Shown: positions 36,597 to 45,470 of the stretch, one piece after another
How the letters are laid out: each line of letters begins with the position of its first letter
Numbering within the stretch: the stretch's first letter is position 1
Assembly (NCBI GenBank): GCA_944323245.1
Contig: CALURT010000019.1
Span: 1 to 47,941, forward strand
Reading direction: 5' to 3'
DNA: 47,941 nucleotides
Source: an uncultured Bacteroidales bacterium
GTDB taxonomy: Bacteria > Bacteroidota > Bacteroidia > Bacteroidales > UBA932
The notes under the pieces: model-generated
The model's database searches: none
Seen by the model: the letters and a program-made list of their open reading frames with translations, nothing else
What the model was told of the DNA's origin: nothing
Translations under genes and position numbers: made by a program

Positions 36597-39461
36597 TTAG
36601 AATCTGAAATAAATGTTCAGCATGTAGTTGATACCGTACATGTAGAAATACCTCGAGTCGAACTTGTAATATCTCTCGTTGTTCTCGGAATCTATAAGTC
36701 TCGTCTGCTCATAACCTCCGGTCTTCAGCATCTTGTTGTTGAGGATGTTCCTGAGTTCGAACGAGAAGCCTATGTTGTATTTCCTCTGGATATACCATGA
36801 TTTTCCGATGTTGGCATTCAGAATCCACTGAGGGGAGAACTGCTCCTGAGTGGCCATGTACTCCTCTTCTTCCGCAGTCCAGATTCCGTCAGGTCCCATT
36901 ACGGCCATGTCGGTACGGTACAGCGGGTTCATGTCGAGATACATCTTGTCGAAATACTGGATATCGATACCTGCGAAGAGATAATCCGGAGAACGGTAAT
37001 TGAGCCCGAGGCTCGTGGCGAACTGCGGAGTGCTCGGTACATAGTGTTTCTGGACCCTGTCGACTATGGCCTTGCCGTTTTCATCCGTCATGATGGAACC
37101 GTCGTCGTTCCTCTTGTAAATATTGTTGCTGATCCAGTACGGCACCTGGGCGTTGTTCAGAATGATGTCGCCGCTGTTGTCTATGGTCTGGGTCACGCGA
37201 GGAGTCGATGTATATACATAATCGCCCCAGTTCAATGCACCCTGAATCGAAAGTCCGGTCACAGGAAGCGGAATCTCAAAACCGAGTTCCACGCCTATAT
37301 GCCTCTCGTCAATGCCGCTCATGGCGAAGTTCGTGAAGGAATTCTGCGAATCGTCATAGAAACTCATCAAATCGGTCTGGTCTGCGATATTGGCATAATA
37401 TCCGGTCACCCTTACCCTGTAGCCGTTTTTCGAGAAGGCGTAATTGATGTCTGCGGACAATGTCTTCTGTGTGGTGAGGTTCGGAGCAAGGGTATTTCTC
37501 GTCCTCGGAGACACGAAGGATTCCGTGAAGTAAGGAGCGTCATTGAAATAGCCCACGTTTGCATACACCCTGTGTGACTTGTAGTTCCAGCTTGCACCGG
37601 CCTTGGCCCTGTAGGTGAAGAACTGCGCTGTTTCGGATTTTCCGAGAGAGTTGTCCGGGAACAGGCCTTTCTGCACAAGGCCGTCTCTCCAGAAGGTATT
37701 GTAACCGCCTTCGGCCGCCGCGAATGCCTTCCAATTGCCCATCTCGAAGTTGAGATTGGCCCAGAGTTTCGCATCACGGACGTTTGCATAATAGTCGTAT
37801 CCGTACTTGTCGCCGACCTTGACCTTTTCAGCCTGTCCGCCATGGGCGATATAGTACTGGAGGTCGTTCTGGATCTTGATAGGGTCGGTACCGAAGTCGC
37901 GCTCGGCGAACTGGTCGATGTTTATGTAATAGTCACCTCCGAGAAGGTCCTTGATAATCTTGTAGTATTCCGTCCTGTTCCAGCGGAAGTTGGCTCCGCC
38001 CTGAAGGGTCAGGTACTTGCCGGCATTCCAGCGGGCCCTGACGTTGGCATTGATGTCATTCTGGTCGGTGCGGCGGCCTTCCTGCACGTATTTCGAACGG
38101 CGGAGCCCGTCGGCGTCCTTGCTGTTGTAGTTGACATTATAGAGCCTGTCCCAGTTGATATGCTGGGTATTGTCATAGTTGTACATCCATGCCTCGGCAG
38201 CCCATCCGGCCTGATATTCGGCGTCACGCTTCGAATAATTGGCCTCTTCCATATAGAAATAGCTCGGCAGGTTGCGGTAATAGTCCGGTCTCGGGTCCGG
38301 TGCGTCGTACCAGTCAAGGGCGGAATATTCGTTGCGGCCCGTCCTGTAGATCAAGGTAGCGTCGAGCATGAATTTATCGGTAGGCGTGAAGGTATATTTC
38401 AGTACTGCTACCGGTTCGTGGTTGTTGCGGACCCTTGCATTCCTTATCTTGCCGTCCTGCCAGCCCCAGTTGGAGTTGTAGTAGTTGCTTCCTACAAGGT
38501 CGTAGACTTCCTGGGTGGAACCGTTCTGAGCGCCCCTCTGTACCGGAGAACCGAAAATAGCAAGGCTCAGACGGTGGGTGTCGAAGAAATTCTTCTCTGC
38601 TGCAAGATAATATGCGAACGAACGGTAATATACGCCCTGAATCCAGTCGTTGCCTCCAAGCCTCGTGGAAACGTTGGCTGCAAAGGCCCAGCCGTTGTCA
38701 AGCTCGCCCGTTGCATACGAACCCATAAGACGCAGGCGGTAGAAGGAACTGTTTGTCAGGACACTGAATCTTGCGCCCTTTCTCATGGCGGAAGCCGTAC
38801 CGAGGATATTGCTTACTCCGTTGTATCCTCCTACTCCGAAATCGGAAACAGCCGTACCGGTCACCGTCTCTTTCTCCCTCGTAGCCTCGTTCAGACCGCT
38901 CCACAGGGACCACGGGGCATATCCGGTCAAAGCGTCGTTGAGTCTGACACCGGAAAGATATACGTCCTGCGTGCCGCTTTCGTAACCTCTCAGCTTGAAG
39001 CGCACCTGGCTGAACTTATAACCTGCCGTGTTGTCGAAAACATCCGAAGATGAAGACAATACGGTAGGGACATCCTGATAGCCGGCGTCATCCATGTCGA
39101 AATCGGCGAAGCTCGCATCGTCTATGTCCATAAGAATCTCCTCCGGCTGCAATGACACGAATATCAGATCCCTGACAAAGCCTTCGATGGAAAGATTGAC
39201 TCTCGCTGTCGTGAATCCGACAGCTGTCACGGTCATCGAATAGTCTCCGTCGGGAAGATTCTCTATAAGGAATGTTCCGTCATCTGCGGACATGGTCTTG
39301 GCCACCTGTCCGTCGGCGTTTGAAACGACGAGTTCGGCCTTGGCCACCGGCACTCTGCCGGAACGGCTTACAACTTTTCCCGTTACTCCGCCCGGATAGC
39401 TTTGAGCAAAGGCCTGAAGAGCCGTCAAAGCGACCGTCAATATCGCCAAAAATTTTTTCAT
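36597..39461 (-). CDS. TonB-dependent outer membrane receptor without SusD partner
   Basis: A 954-residue outer membrane protein with signal peptide (1-19), a carboxypeptidase-regulatory-like domain (about 25-105), a plug domain (about 125-235, including VRFKLRGYESGTQDVYLSGVRL), and a barrel ending in NIYFRF. No TonB box is clear beyond the acidic stretch (ILMDIDDASFADFDMDD). There is no SusD gene; the neighbours are nucleases and lipoproteins, so the probable cargo is nucleotides or oligonucleotides. The gene starts 18 bases after the EEP gene stop. Confidence 0.93.
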   Translation of the reverse strand: MKKFLAILTVALTALQAFAQSYPGGVTGKVVSRSGRVPVAKAELVVSNADGQVAKTMSADDGTFLIENLPDGDYSMTVTAVGFTTARVNLSIEGFVRDLIFVSLQPEEILMDIDDASFADFDMDDAGYQDVPTVLSSSSDVFDNTAGYKFSQVRFKLRGYESGTQDVYLSGVRLNDALTGYAPWSLWSGLNEATREKETVTGTAVSDFGVGGYNGVSNILGTASAMRKGARFSVLTNSSFYRLRLMGSYATGELDNGWAFAANVSTRLGGNDWIQGVYYRSFAYYLAAEKNFFDTHRLSLAIFGSPVQRGAQNGSTQEVYDLVGSNYYNSNWGWQDGKIRNARVRNNHEPVAVLKYTFTPTDKFMLDATLIYRTGRNEYSALDWYDAPDPRPDYYRNLPSYFYMEEANYSKRDAEYQAGWAAEAWMYNYDNTQHINWDRLYNVNYNSKDADGLRRSKYVQEGRRTDQNDINANVRARWNAGKYLTLQGGANFRWNRTEYYKIIKDLLGGDYYINIDQFAERDFGTDPIKIQNDLQYYIAHGGQAEKVKVGDKYGYDYYANVRDAKLWANLNFEMGNWKAFAAAEGGYNTFWRDGLVQKGLFPDNSLGKSETAQFFTYRAKAGASWNYKSHRVYANVGYFNDAPYFTESFVSPRTRNTLAPNLTTQKTLSADINYAFSKNGYRVRVTGYYANIADQTDLMSFYDDSQNSFTNFAMSGIDERHIGVELGFEIPLPVTGLSIQGALNWGDYVYTSTPRVTQTIDNSGDIILNNAQVPYWISNNIYKRNDDGSIMTDENGKAIVDRVQKHYVPSTPQFATSLGLNYRSPDYLFAGIDIQYFDKMYLDMNPLYRTDMAVMGPDGIWTAEEEEYMATQEQFSPQWILNANIGKSWYIQRKYNIGFSFELRNILNNKMLKTGGYEQTRLIDSENNERYYKFDSRYFYMYGINYMLNIYFRF

Positions 39462-39479
39462 ATCTGATTGTTTGATTTA

Positions 39480-40559
39480 TTATTTACCTATTACTATGAA
39501 CGTAGGGAAATGGTCGCTGTATCCGTTCATGAACTTGCCGCTTGAAAACGTGCGGAACGGATAACCCTTGTACCGGCCTGTCTGCGTCACCAAATACTTG
39601 CGCTTGTAGACCACGCCGTAATATCCCTTTTCGGAAACCTGCTGCAGGGCCAATGTCCCGGGTTTCGCATTCAGAAGCGACTCGTTGACTATCACCTGAT
39701 CGAAGATGCTCCATACGTCACGGTAAGCGAGAGAGCCGTATCCGTCGTCCAACATCCTCCAGAACGGGTTGAAGAATCCTCCCGGCTTCACGTCCTCCGG
39801 ATTCTTCTGCGCACCGAGGACTTCGCACATGCTCTCGTTGAACGGATCATCATTCATGTCACCCATGACCACGACCTTCACTCCAGGATACTGTTCCATC
39901 ATCTTTTCGGCGTGTTTACGGATGATTTCCGCCCCGAGGGAACGCAGGTCACCGCCCTTGCCGCCTACACGTGACGGAAGGTGGGCCACATATATCGCAA
40001 AATCCTCATTGTCGATTTTTCCATATACCATAAGAATGTCCCTTGTCCTGAAATAATCCTGCTCCTCCTTGCTGAGGGAGATTTCCACCTCCGTTCCCTC
40101 GAACGAGAACGGCAGGGATTCGCTGAAGATGTATTCGAACTGGTCCGGTCTGTAAAGCATGGCAACGTCCACTCCCCTGCGGTCCGGGCTGTCATAATGT
40201 ACTATCTCGAAATGTGCGGACTGCAATTCCGGCTGGGACACCAGATCTTCGAGCACAAGACGGTTTTCTATTTCGGAAACTCCGAGAATCGTATGGAAAG
40301 CCCCGTTGCTCTTGGCCATGTCGGCAATCACCGTAGCGATGTTGTGGAGTTTCTTGTTGTATTTGACCTCAGTCCACTGGTTACTGCCGTCAGGCAGGAA
40401 TTCCTCGTCGTTCTTGGCCGGGTCATCGTATATGTCGAAGAGATTTTCAAGGTTGTAAAATCCGATGACATAGTTCTGTTTGGTCTTGAGTCCGCCTTCG
40501 GCAGAAGCCGTTCCTGCGAAAAACGCAGCCAGCAGGCAGAGCATCAGAAATCTTTTCAT
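39480..40559 (-). CDS. exported endonuclease/exonuclease/phosphatase (EEP) family protein
   Basis: A 359-residue protein with a signal peptide (about 1-20) and all EEP-fold motifs: FYNLENLFD (35-43), SEIEN (metal-binding Glu), AHLPSRVGG with the catalytic His, GDMNDDP (metal/substrate Asp-Asn), DQV and the terminal SDHFP. The YNLENLFD form is typical of secreted Bacteroidetes members. The fold cuts phosphodiester or phosphomonoester bonds, here plausibly of nucleic acid. The ATG at 40559 is preferred to a TTG at 40571. Confidence 0.92.
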   Translation of the reverse strand: MKRFLMLCLLAAFFAGTASAEGGLKTKQNYVIGFYNLENLFDIYDDPAKNDEEFLPDGSNQWTEVKYNKKLHNIATVIADMAKSNGAFHTILGVSEIENRLVLEDLVSQPELQSAHFEIVHYDSPDRRGVDVAMLYRPDQFEYIFSESLPFSFEGTEVEISLSKEEQDYFRTRDILMVYGKIDNEDFAIYVAHLPSRVGGKGGDLRSLGAEIIRKHAEKMMEQYPGVKVVVMGDMNDDPFNESMCEVLGAQKNPEDVKPGGFFNPFWRMLDDGYGSLAYRDVWSIFDQVIVNESLLNAKPGTLALQQVSEKGYYGVVYKRKYLVTQTGRYKGYPFRTFSSGKFMNGYSDHFPTFIVIGK

Positions 40560-40610
40560 TGCAATTGACAATTTATATCGTTAAACATCCTTTCTTTTCC
40601 AACAATCCGG

Positions 40611-41768
40611 CTACAGGCCCCACCACGAATTTATGGAAGCCTCCGCCGCCGTCACGTAATTGTCCGGAATATTCGGGAACAGGTCCATTCCTATCTTCTC
40701 TTCAAGAGCGTCTATCGTCATGGCGTAATCGGCATAACTGCCGGATACATCTTCGTTTTCTATATAGAATGCGATACCGAGGTACGGTCCGATGGAACTG
40801 CTGTGGTCATACCTGAGCAAGGCCTTGTAATATGCTTCAGGGACATTGACTTCCATCCCGTTCTTATTGACTGTCCTTGTGCCCGGAACGCATCCTATCA
40901 ACACATAAAGGGTATCCCCGCTGTTGTCCGCCCACGACCTTACCTTGTTTTCAAGGTCGGCCCATATCCCCTGGTTCATTCTGCTGGCCTGAGCGGTGAT
41001 GTTGGTAGGATAATAGGTCATGCGCTTGGCTGCCGACGTTCCTCTGTCCGCAACAGGAATCATGTGACCCCTGTCATAGCCCGAGCCCCACGAACGGCTC
41101 AGATCCACCTGATACCTTTGAGGGATTTTCGGATCATAGATTCCCCATTGGTCATTCCTTCCGGACCCGTGCAGGGATTTGTTCAGAGGATAAGCCACCC
41201 ATCTCGGACAAAGATTCTCCGCATCATAATATATGGAGTAATTCCTCATCTGCTTTCCGTCCACGGTCATTTCATGGAATACCCATGCACAGCCGGACTC
41301 GACGGTCATCGCAGGGAGTTCCATCCATGCCCTCGGAGCATCTGATTTCAGCCCCGGCCAGTCAGGATCCTCGACCGGGTCATCCGCTGTTTCGGACGCC
41401 TCGCACACCTGAAGCAGGGTCCCGCTGTCGTTTTCACCTCCGCTCCTGAGAATCACCGTAACCGTCCTGTCTTCTTCTGTCCTGTTGGCCTCGAAAGTCA
41501 GTATCACGTTGTTGACGGAACCGGTCCCGGAAGTCTTGTTAAGTGTCGCCCACTGTTCGCTCCCCGAGAAAACGGTTTCGAGAGTCCAGTCTCCCGAAGC
41601 GGCCACCTGGACGAAGATGCTGCCGCCCGCCGAGGATACCTCCGTGCGGGTCAAAGTCAGGGACAGGTCGACCGGGGTCTTCTCGCATGAGCCTACGGAC
41701 ATCAGGAACAGCGACATAATCGCTATTCCCAACCCCTTGGCAACGGATTTTATAAAGGTCCCGATCAT
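40611..41768 (-). CDS. BACON-domain DNA/RNA non-specific endonuclease lipoprotein
   Basis: A 385-residue protein with lipobox ending at C28 (VGSC), a BACON-like beta domain (about 38-125), and a C-terminal NUC domain. The catalytic motif DRGHM is at 232-236, with H235 as general base, preceded by YSIYYDAENLCPRWVAYPLN and followed by the TNITAQASRMNQGIWADLE segment that carries the metal-binding Asn. This Serratia-nuclease-type beta-beta-alpha metal family cleaves DNA and RNA without sequence specificity. It starts by a one-base overlap (TAATG) with the preceding gene, so translation is probably coupled. Confidence 0.93.
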   Translation of the reverse strand: MIGTFIKSVAKGLGIAIMSLFLMSVGSCEKTPVDLSLTLTRTEVSSAGGSIFVQVAASGDWTLETVFSGSEQWATLNKTSGTGSVNNVILTFEANRTEEDRTVTVILRSGGENDSGTLLQVCEASETADDPVEDPDWPGLKSDAPRAWMELPAMTVESGCAWVFHEMTVDGKQMRNYSIYYDAENLCPRWVAYPLNKSLHGSGRNDQWGIYDPKIPQRYQVDLSRSWGSGYDRGHMIPVADRGTSAAKRMTYYPTNITAQASRMNQGIWADLENKVRSWADNSGDTLYVLIGCVPGTRTVNKNGMEVNVPEAYYKALLRYDHSSSIGPYLGIAFYIENEDVSGSYADYAMTIDALEEKIGMDLFPNIPDNYVTAAEASINSWWGL

Positions 41769-42775
41769 TATTCTTCAACCGTTGCGGAACTTATAGGTTC
41801 TCCCAACTCTATCGAAGTCCCGGCGCTCCAGTCTATTGTCTCGCCCACAGGATCAGGCGAAGCGGTGAGCTTGAGGTCGTCAAGACGGTATGCCGAAGCC
41901 AAGGTTGGGGCGAATCTTACCCAAAGGGCGGCCGTCTGCTCCGGAAGTGTGAACTCTGCCGTGGCAAGTTCCCATGTGCCTTCAGGCCAACCTCCGCTTT
42001 GAAACGTATAGGGAACTTCCACCCAGTTCGCCCCGTCGTTGCTTATCATCACTGGAAATTCTTCAGGATCGAAAACGCTGCTTCCGCTGTTCTGGTATTT
42101 TTCAGAACCGAATGTCATGATAATACCCCTGTGGTCCTGATGCAGGGCGATGTTGCCGACAGCGAAATTAGAACTGCTGCCGAAGAAAAGGTTGTTGCTT
42201 CCGGAACCGTCGTAAGCAGAATAGCTGCTGTTGGATGTGGAATTGGCCCTTATCGAAACTCCTGTACCATAATAGGTCAGGGCATCGGTCACACCGGACC
42301 CGTTTTCATTGCGCCAACCGGTGAAATTATCCAAGAAATACCACGGATAAGAGCTTGTACCTTGTTCTGCATCGAAATCGTTGGTGTAGATATTGACCGG
42401 CATCTTGGCAGGGTCGCCGGCCTGCGTCACCGACACGTCCACATGATGGGTACGGGTCTTGATCACGAAAGTACCTGTCCTCACGTCTCCGACATTGGTA
42501 GGCAGGGCCGTCACGCTGATTTTATACTCGGTGACCTCTCCGGCCTCCATTTCCACGTATGCCGGATCGAATGCAAGCCAGGACTCATCGCAGTCGATGG
42601 AAAAAGACCTGTTGGTCCATACTGACATCTCCGTGGTCTCTCCCGTGCTCGGTATGTCCAGGGAAGTCATGGTAGTCGACAATTCAGGCAACGGTGGCTG
42701 TCCGACGTCTTTATTGCAGGCGAGAATGCCTGTAAGCATGGCTGAAACCGCCAATAGAAGTGAAATGTTTCTCAT
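41768..42775 (-). CDS. BACON-domain lipoprotein, first gene of the nuclease operon
   Basis: A 335-residue lipoprotein (C20, ILAC). A BACON-like domain occupies about 30-122, followed by a beta-sandwich region (about 130-310) with NDFDAEQGTSSYPWYFLDN and the closing YRLDDLKLTAS, like secreted 'choice-of-anchor' or jelly-roll modules. No catalytic motif is evident. It probably binds ligand or attaches to the nuclease at the surface. The ATG at 42775 is chosen over a GTG at 42778. Confidence 0.8.
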   Translation of the reverse strand: MRNISLLLAVSAMLTGILACNKDVGQPPLPELSTTMTSLDIPSTGETTEMSVWTNRSFSIDCDESWLAFDPAYVEMEAGEVTEYKISVTALPTNVGDVRTGTFVIKTRTHHVDVSVTQAGDPAKMPVNIYTNDFDAEQGTSSYPWYFLDNFTGWRNENGSGVTDALTYYGTGVSIRANSTSNSSYSAYDGSGSNNLFFGSSSNFAVGNIALHQDHRGIIMTFGSEKYQNSGSSVFDPEEFPVMISNDGANWVEVPYTFQSGGWPEGTWELATAEFTLPEQTAALWVRFAPTLASAYRLDDLKLTASPDPVGETIDWSAGTSIELGEPISSATVEE

Positions 42776-42786
42776 CACAATTATTT

Positions 42787-42848
42787 CAAATATAAATCCT
42801 TGCTACGCTGTCTGATCTCCGCTCGTTATCGAAGAAAACGCAAATATA
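42787..42848 (-). promoter_or_regulatory. promoter elements of the nuclease operon
   Basis: Two minus-strand copies of TATATTTG lie at 42841-42848 and 42787-42794. The distal one, 66 bases before the ATG, is the better candidate. The proximal one would give a near-leaderless message. Neither has an obvious -33 element. Confidence 0.5.
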
Positions 42849-42957
42849 TCAAATTCTTTAATATTTCATACGGGTTCGGATTGAAAAATCGAAAAATAAT
42901 GTATTTTGTCAACAAATCGTAACATTTTTTAAGCATTCCCGCTACACAAAAATTTAA
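42849..42957. other. central part of the divergent intergenic region
   Basis: A-T-rich sequence between the nuclease-operon promoters and the promoter of the SPFH operon. I see no gene, RNA or repeat in it. Confidence 0.4.
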
Positions 42958-42989
42958 TTTGCATTTTTTCGGGAGATTGATTATTTTTG
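42958..42989 (+). promoter_or_regulatory. promoter of the SPFH/YidD-like operon
   Basis: TTTG (42958-42961), a 20-base spacer and TATTTTTG (42982-42989) match TTTG-N20-TAnnTTTG. Predicted transcription starts near 42996, giving a leader of about 100 bases. Confidence 0.7.
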
Positions 42990-43003
42990 TATCCATATTG
43001 AAC

Positions 43004-43046
43004 AAAGCCGGGGGGGTAATCCCTGAGGCTTTTTGAATTATTACCC
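43004..43046 (+). promoter_or_regulatory. candidate leader attenuator with alternative hairpins
   Basis: AAAGCC (43004-43009) can pair with GGCTTT (43027-43032), which is followed by TTT, resembling a terminator. GGGTAAT (43014-43020) can instead pair with ATTACCC (43040-43046). The two pairings exclude each other because their arms interleave. This is the layout of an attenuator. No riboswitch class is recognised. Confidence 0.4.
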
Positions 43047-43095
43047 AAGACATTAAAACACTTTTTTATTATTAATCAACAAAACTTAAATTATC

Positions 43096-43776
43096 ATGAC
43101 TGTTGTTATCATTATCGTAGTGGTGATTGCACTGATCGTGTTCTTCAAGATGAAAAGCGATCCTGCAGAACTGAAAAAACTTTACAAGGACCGCACTCCG
43201 GAGCAGCGCGATGCAATCCGTTACTTCCTGGCCGACGGCTGTCTTTCCAAGAAAATCTCCGACAGCGACTATGACGCTTTGATCCGTCGCAAGATTGACA
43301 GCCTTAACCTCAGACAGAAAGCCCTTGACAAGATCGGTCTCGACGAGGACGAAATCAAGGAAATCGAACCTGTGAACCTTGAAGGCTATCGTTTCGACAA
43401 TGCTTACCAGAAACTCGGAGATGACAAGAAATGGCGTAGCTCGAAGTATGAAGTTACATGGATTTTCGCTTCCGACAAACAGCTCTATGCCTATTCTTAT
43501 CAGTTCAATACCGATGAAGACGGAAAGAGGGAGCGTACAGAGGAATACTTCTGGAAAGACATCACCAACTTCTCTACCATTACCGAGACCAAGGAAGTCG
43601 GAGTGGACTGGGATGAAAAGAAAGGTGAATACAAATCCCGCAAGAATATCGATACTCAGGACTTTGCTATCGTGGTTCCTGGTGACAAATACGTCTGCGC
43701 TGCCCAGCAGAGTGAGACTGTAGAAAATGCCATCCGCGCCATGAAGGCCAAACTTCGTGAGAAGAAGAACGCATAA
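43096..43776 (+). CDS. single-TM protein of unknown function
   Basis: A 226-residue protein with one N-terminal transmembrane helix (about 2-17), a basic, helical segment (20-90) that includes KKLYKDRTPEQRDAIRYFLADG, and a beta-rich C-terminal domain (about 100-225) with repeated aromatic strands. I do not recognise the family. It is the first gene of the SPFH operon and is 12 bases from the YidD-like gene. Its N-out or N-in topology cannot be fixed; the bulk is probably cytoplasmic given the lack of a signal peptide. Confidence 0.75.
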   Translation: MTVVIIIVVVIALIVFFKMKSDPAELKKLYKDRTPEQRDAIRYFLADGCLSKKISDSDYDALIRRKIDSLNLRQKALDKIGLDEDEIKEIEPVNLEGYRFDNAYQKLGDDKKWRSSKYEVTWIFASDKQLYAYSYQFNTDEDGKRERTEEYFWKDITNFSTITETKEVGVDWDEKKGEYKSRKNIDTQDFAIVVPGDKYVCAAQQSETVENAIRAMKAKLREKKNA

Positions 43777-43788
43777 TTCCTGAATATC

Positions 43789-44220
43789 ATGTCTCATCCG
43801 AGAGATGAAGAAACCGTGTCCGGGTCCTGCTCCGATTCCGAATTGGAGCGCCCGGACATTAATATCGGTTATATAGTCGGATACCTGCTGCTTCTCGAAG
43901 CCGTCGCTCTCGGAGCCGCATTTCTTTTCCGCTTCATTCTCACCCGGTGGGACGTGACATGTTCTTTCGAACTGTTGCACCTTGTATCTGTGATAATGGT
44001 TCTGCTGCCGACAGCGAAGATTACCGCCCGGCTCACAATCAGAATCTATCAGAGATACGCTCCGGAAAACGTCAGACGAAGATGCGTCTGCACGCCATCC
44101 TGCTCCAATTACGCATTGATGGCATTGGAGAAATACAATTTTTTCAAGGCTTTCCGGTTGATTTACATACGCCTCACACGCACATGCAGGGGCAGCGAAC
44201 ACATAATTGATTACCCTTAA
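43789..44220 (+). CDS. membrane-anchored YidD-like protein
   Basis: A 143-residue protein with two hydrophobic segments (about 26-50 and 62-82) followed by a YidD-like domain (about 83-143). The match is clear: IYQRYAPENVRRRCVCTPSC, SNYALMALEKYNFFK, IRLTRTCRG and terminal IDYP align with YRRCISPLK...[24 protein letters not shown] and GYDPVP of the canonical YidD at 5643-5894. The W-containing HPWGG part is altered. It starts 12 bases after the preceding gene, 12 bases before the SPFH gene. A specialised insertion or envelope role is inferred. Confidence 0.8.
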   Translation: MSHPRDEETVSGSCSDSELERPDINIGYIVGYLLLLEAVALGAAFLFRFILTRWDVTCSFELLHLVSVIMVLLPTAKITARLTIRIYQRYAPENVRRRCVCTPSCSNYALMALEKYNFFKAFRLIYIRLTRTCRGSEHIIDYP

Positions 44221-44232
44221 ATCAGAACCGAC

Positions 44233-45438
44233 ATGGGACTTTTCAACAGAAAACGCACGGACGGAGCCACTTTCGACGGGCAAGGCGAAGAGCGCAAAGG
44301 GATGCTCGACCGCATAGAATACAACGGGTTGCCGGATGATCTTCTCTGGCGCTATCCTTACGACAACATCTCCACTGCCGCACGCCTGGTGGTACAGGAG
44401 GGACAGGAAGCTGTCCTGATGAAGGAAGGTGCGGTGTACGACGTGTTCGGTCCGGGAACCACTACCCTTTCCACCGGTAACATCCCGCTTCTGCAGAAAC
44501 TCATCAATCTGCCATACGGAGGCAATTCGCCGTTTACCGCCACCGTCGTCTACGTGAACAAGAATACGAGGCGAAATCTCAAATACGGCACGCCGCATCC
44601 GTTCGACGTACAGGATCCGCTGTACGGCATGGCCATTCCGGTACGTTCATTCGGAATGTTCGGAGTGCGCATCACCGACTCCACTCTTTTCCTGAGAGAG
44701 ATGGTCGGCACTCAGCACCTTTTTTCCACGGAAGATGTCATAGAACAGTTCAAGGGGCTGATAATAAGAAAACTAACGAGTAATGTAGGCAAATTCATCG
44801 AGCAGAACAAGATCTCTGTCACGAGAATATCGGCGTTCTTGGATGAGTTGTCCAACTTCGTCAAAAAAGGAATACAGGAAGAATTCGAGGCATACGGAAT
44901 GCAGATCACGAACTTCGATATAGAATCGATCAACTTCGACAAGAGCAATCCGAATGTCCAGAAGATACAGGATGCAGAATCCGAAGCTGCAAAACGTCGC
45001 ATGGAAGGCTATACTTACCAGCAGGAACGTCAGCTCGACATCATGGAAGGCGCAGCCAACAACGAGGGCAGTGCAGGCCAGATGATGGGAGCGGGCATGG
45101 GTCTCGGTATGGGCTTCGGCGTAGGAGGCGCTTTCGGCGCTGCAATGGGCAACATTGCAGGCGCCGCAATGGGCGCCCAGCCGGCCGCCCAACCGCCGCA
45201 ATCGGCGGTGCCGCCTCCTCCGCCGCCGGCAATGGCAGTTGCATACCATGTACTGATAAACAATGTGCAGCAAGGTCCGTTCGACATGAACGCCCTGCAA
45301 CAGATGATGGCACAGGGCACGCTTACACGCGAAACATACGTATGGAAAGCAGGTATGGCCCAGTGGGACAAGGCAGGCAACTGCGCCGAACTGCAGAGCC
45401 TGTTCGGCAGCGTACCTCCGCCTCCTCCGGTAATGTAA
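44233..45438 (+). CDS. SPFH (band 7) protein with C-terminal GYF_2 domain
   Basis: A 401-residue protein. Residues about 45-265 form an SPFH/band-7 domain of the YdjI type, with LVVQEGQEAVLMKEGAVYDVFGPG and IPVRSFGMFGVRITD, then an alpha-helical GIQEEFEAYGMQITNFDIESI region. A glycine/alanine-rich low-complexity linker (about 285-325) and proline run (PPPPPP) lead to a GYF_2 domain (about 336-392) with QGPFDMNALQQMMAQG and YVWKAGMAQW. SPFH proteins oligomerise on membranes; GYF_2 domains bind proline-rich peptides. Its own proline-rich tails could serve as ligands. B. subtilis YdjG-YdjI is a loose parallel. Confidence 0.88.
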   Translation: MGLFNRKRTDGATFDGQGEERKGMLDRIEYNGLPDDLLWRYPYDNISTAARLVVQEGQEAVLMKEGAVYDVFGPGTTTLSTGNIPLLQKLINLPYGGNSPFTATVVYVNKNTRRNLKYGTPHPFDVQDPLYGMAIPVRSFGMFGVRITDSTLFLREMVGTQHLFSTEDVIEQFKGLIIRKLTSNVGKFIEQNKISVTRISAFLDELSNFVKKGIQEEFEAYGMQITNFDIESINFDKSNPNVQKIQDAESEAAKRRMEGYTYQQERQLDIMEGAANNEGSAGQMMGAGMGLGMGFGVGGAFGAAMGNIAGAAMGAQPAAQPPQSAVPPPPPPAMAVAYHVLINNVQQGPFDMNALQQMMAQGTLTRETYVWKAGMAQWDKAGNCAELQSLFGSVPPPPPVM

Positions 45439-45470
45439 TCTCATTTCTTTTTGTATAAAATCCAAAAGTC

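Noticed and set aside
37842..39053. 403-residue open frame on the plus strand inside the TonB receptor
   Set aside because: Antisense shadow of a clear receptor gene, with a valine/isoleucine-rich composition from reversed codons and no domain.
43072..44598. 508-residue open frame on the minus strand
   Set aside because: It runs antisense through three well-supported plus-strand genes and has no family resemblance.
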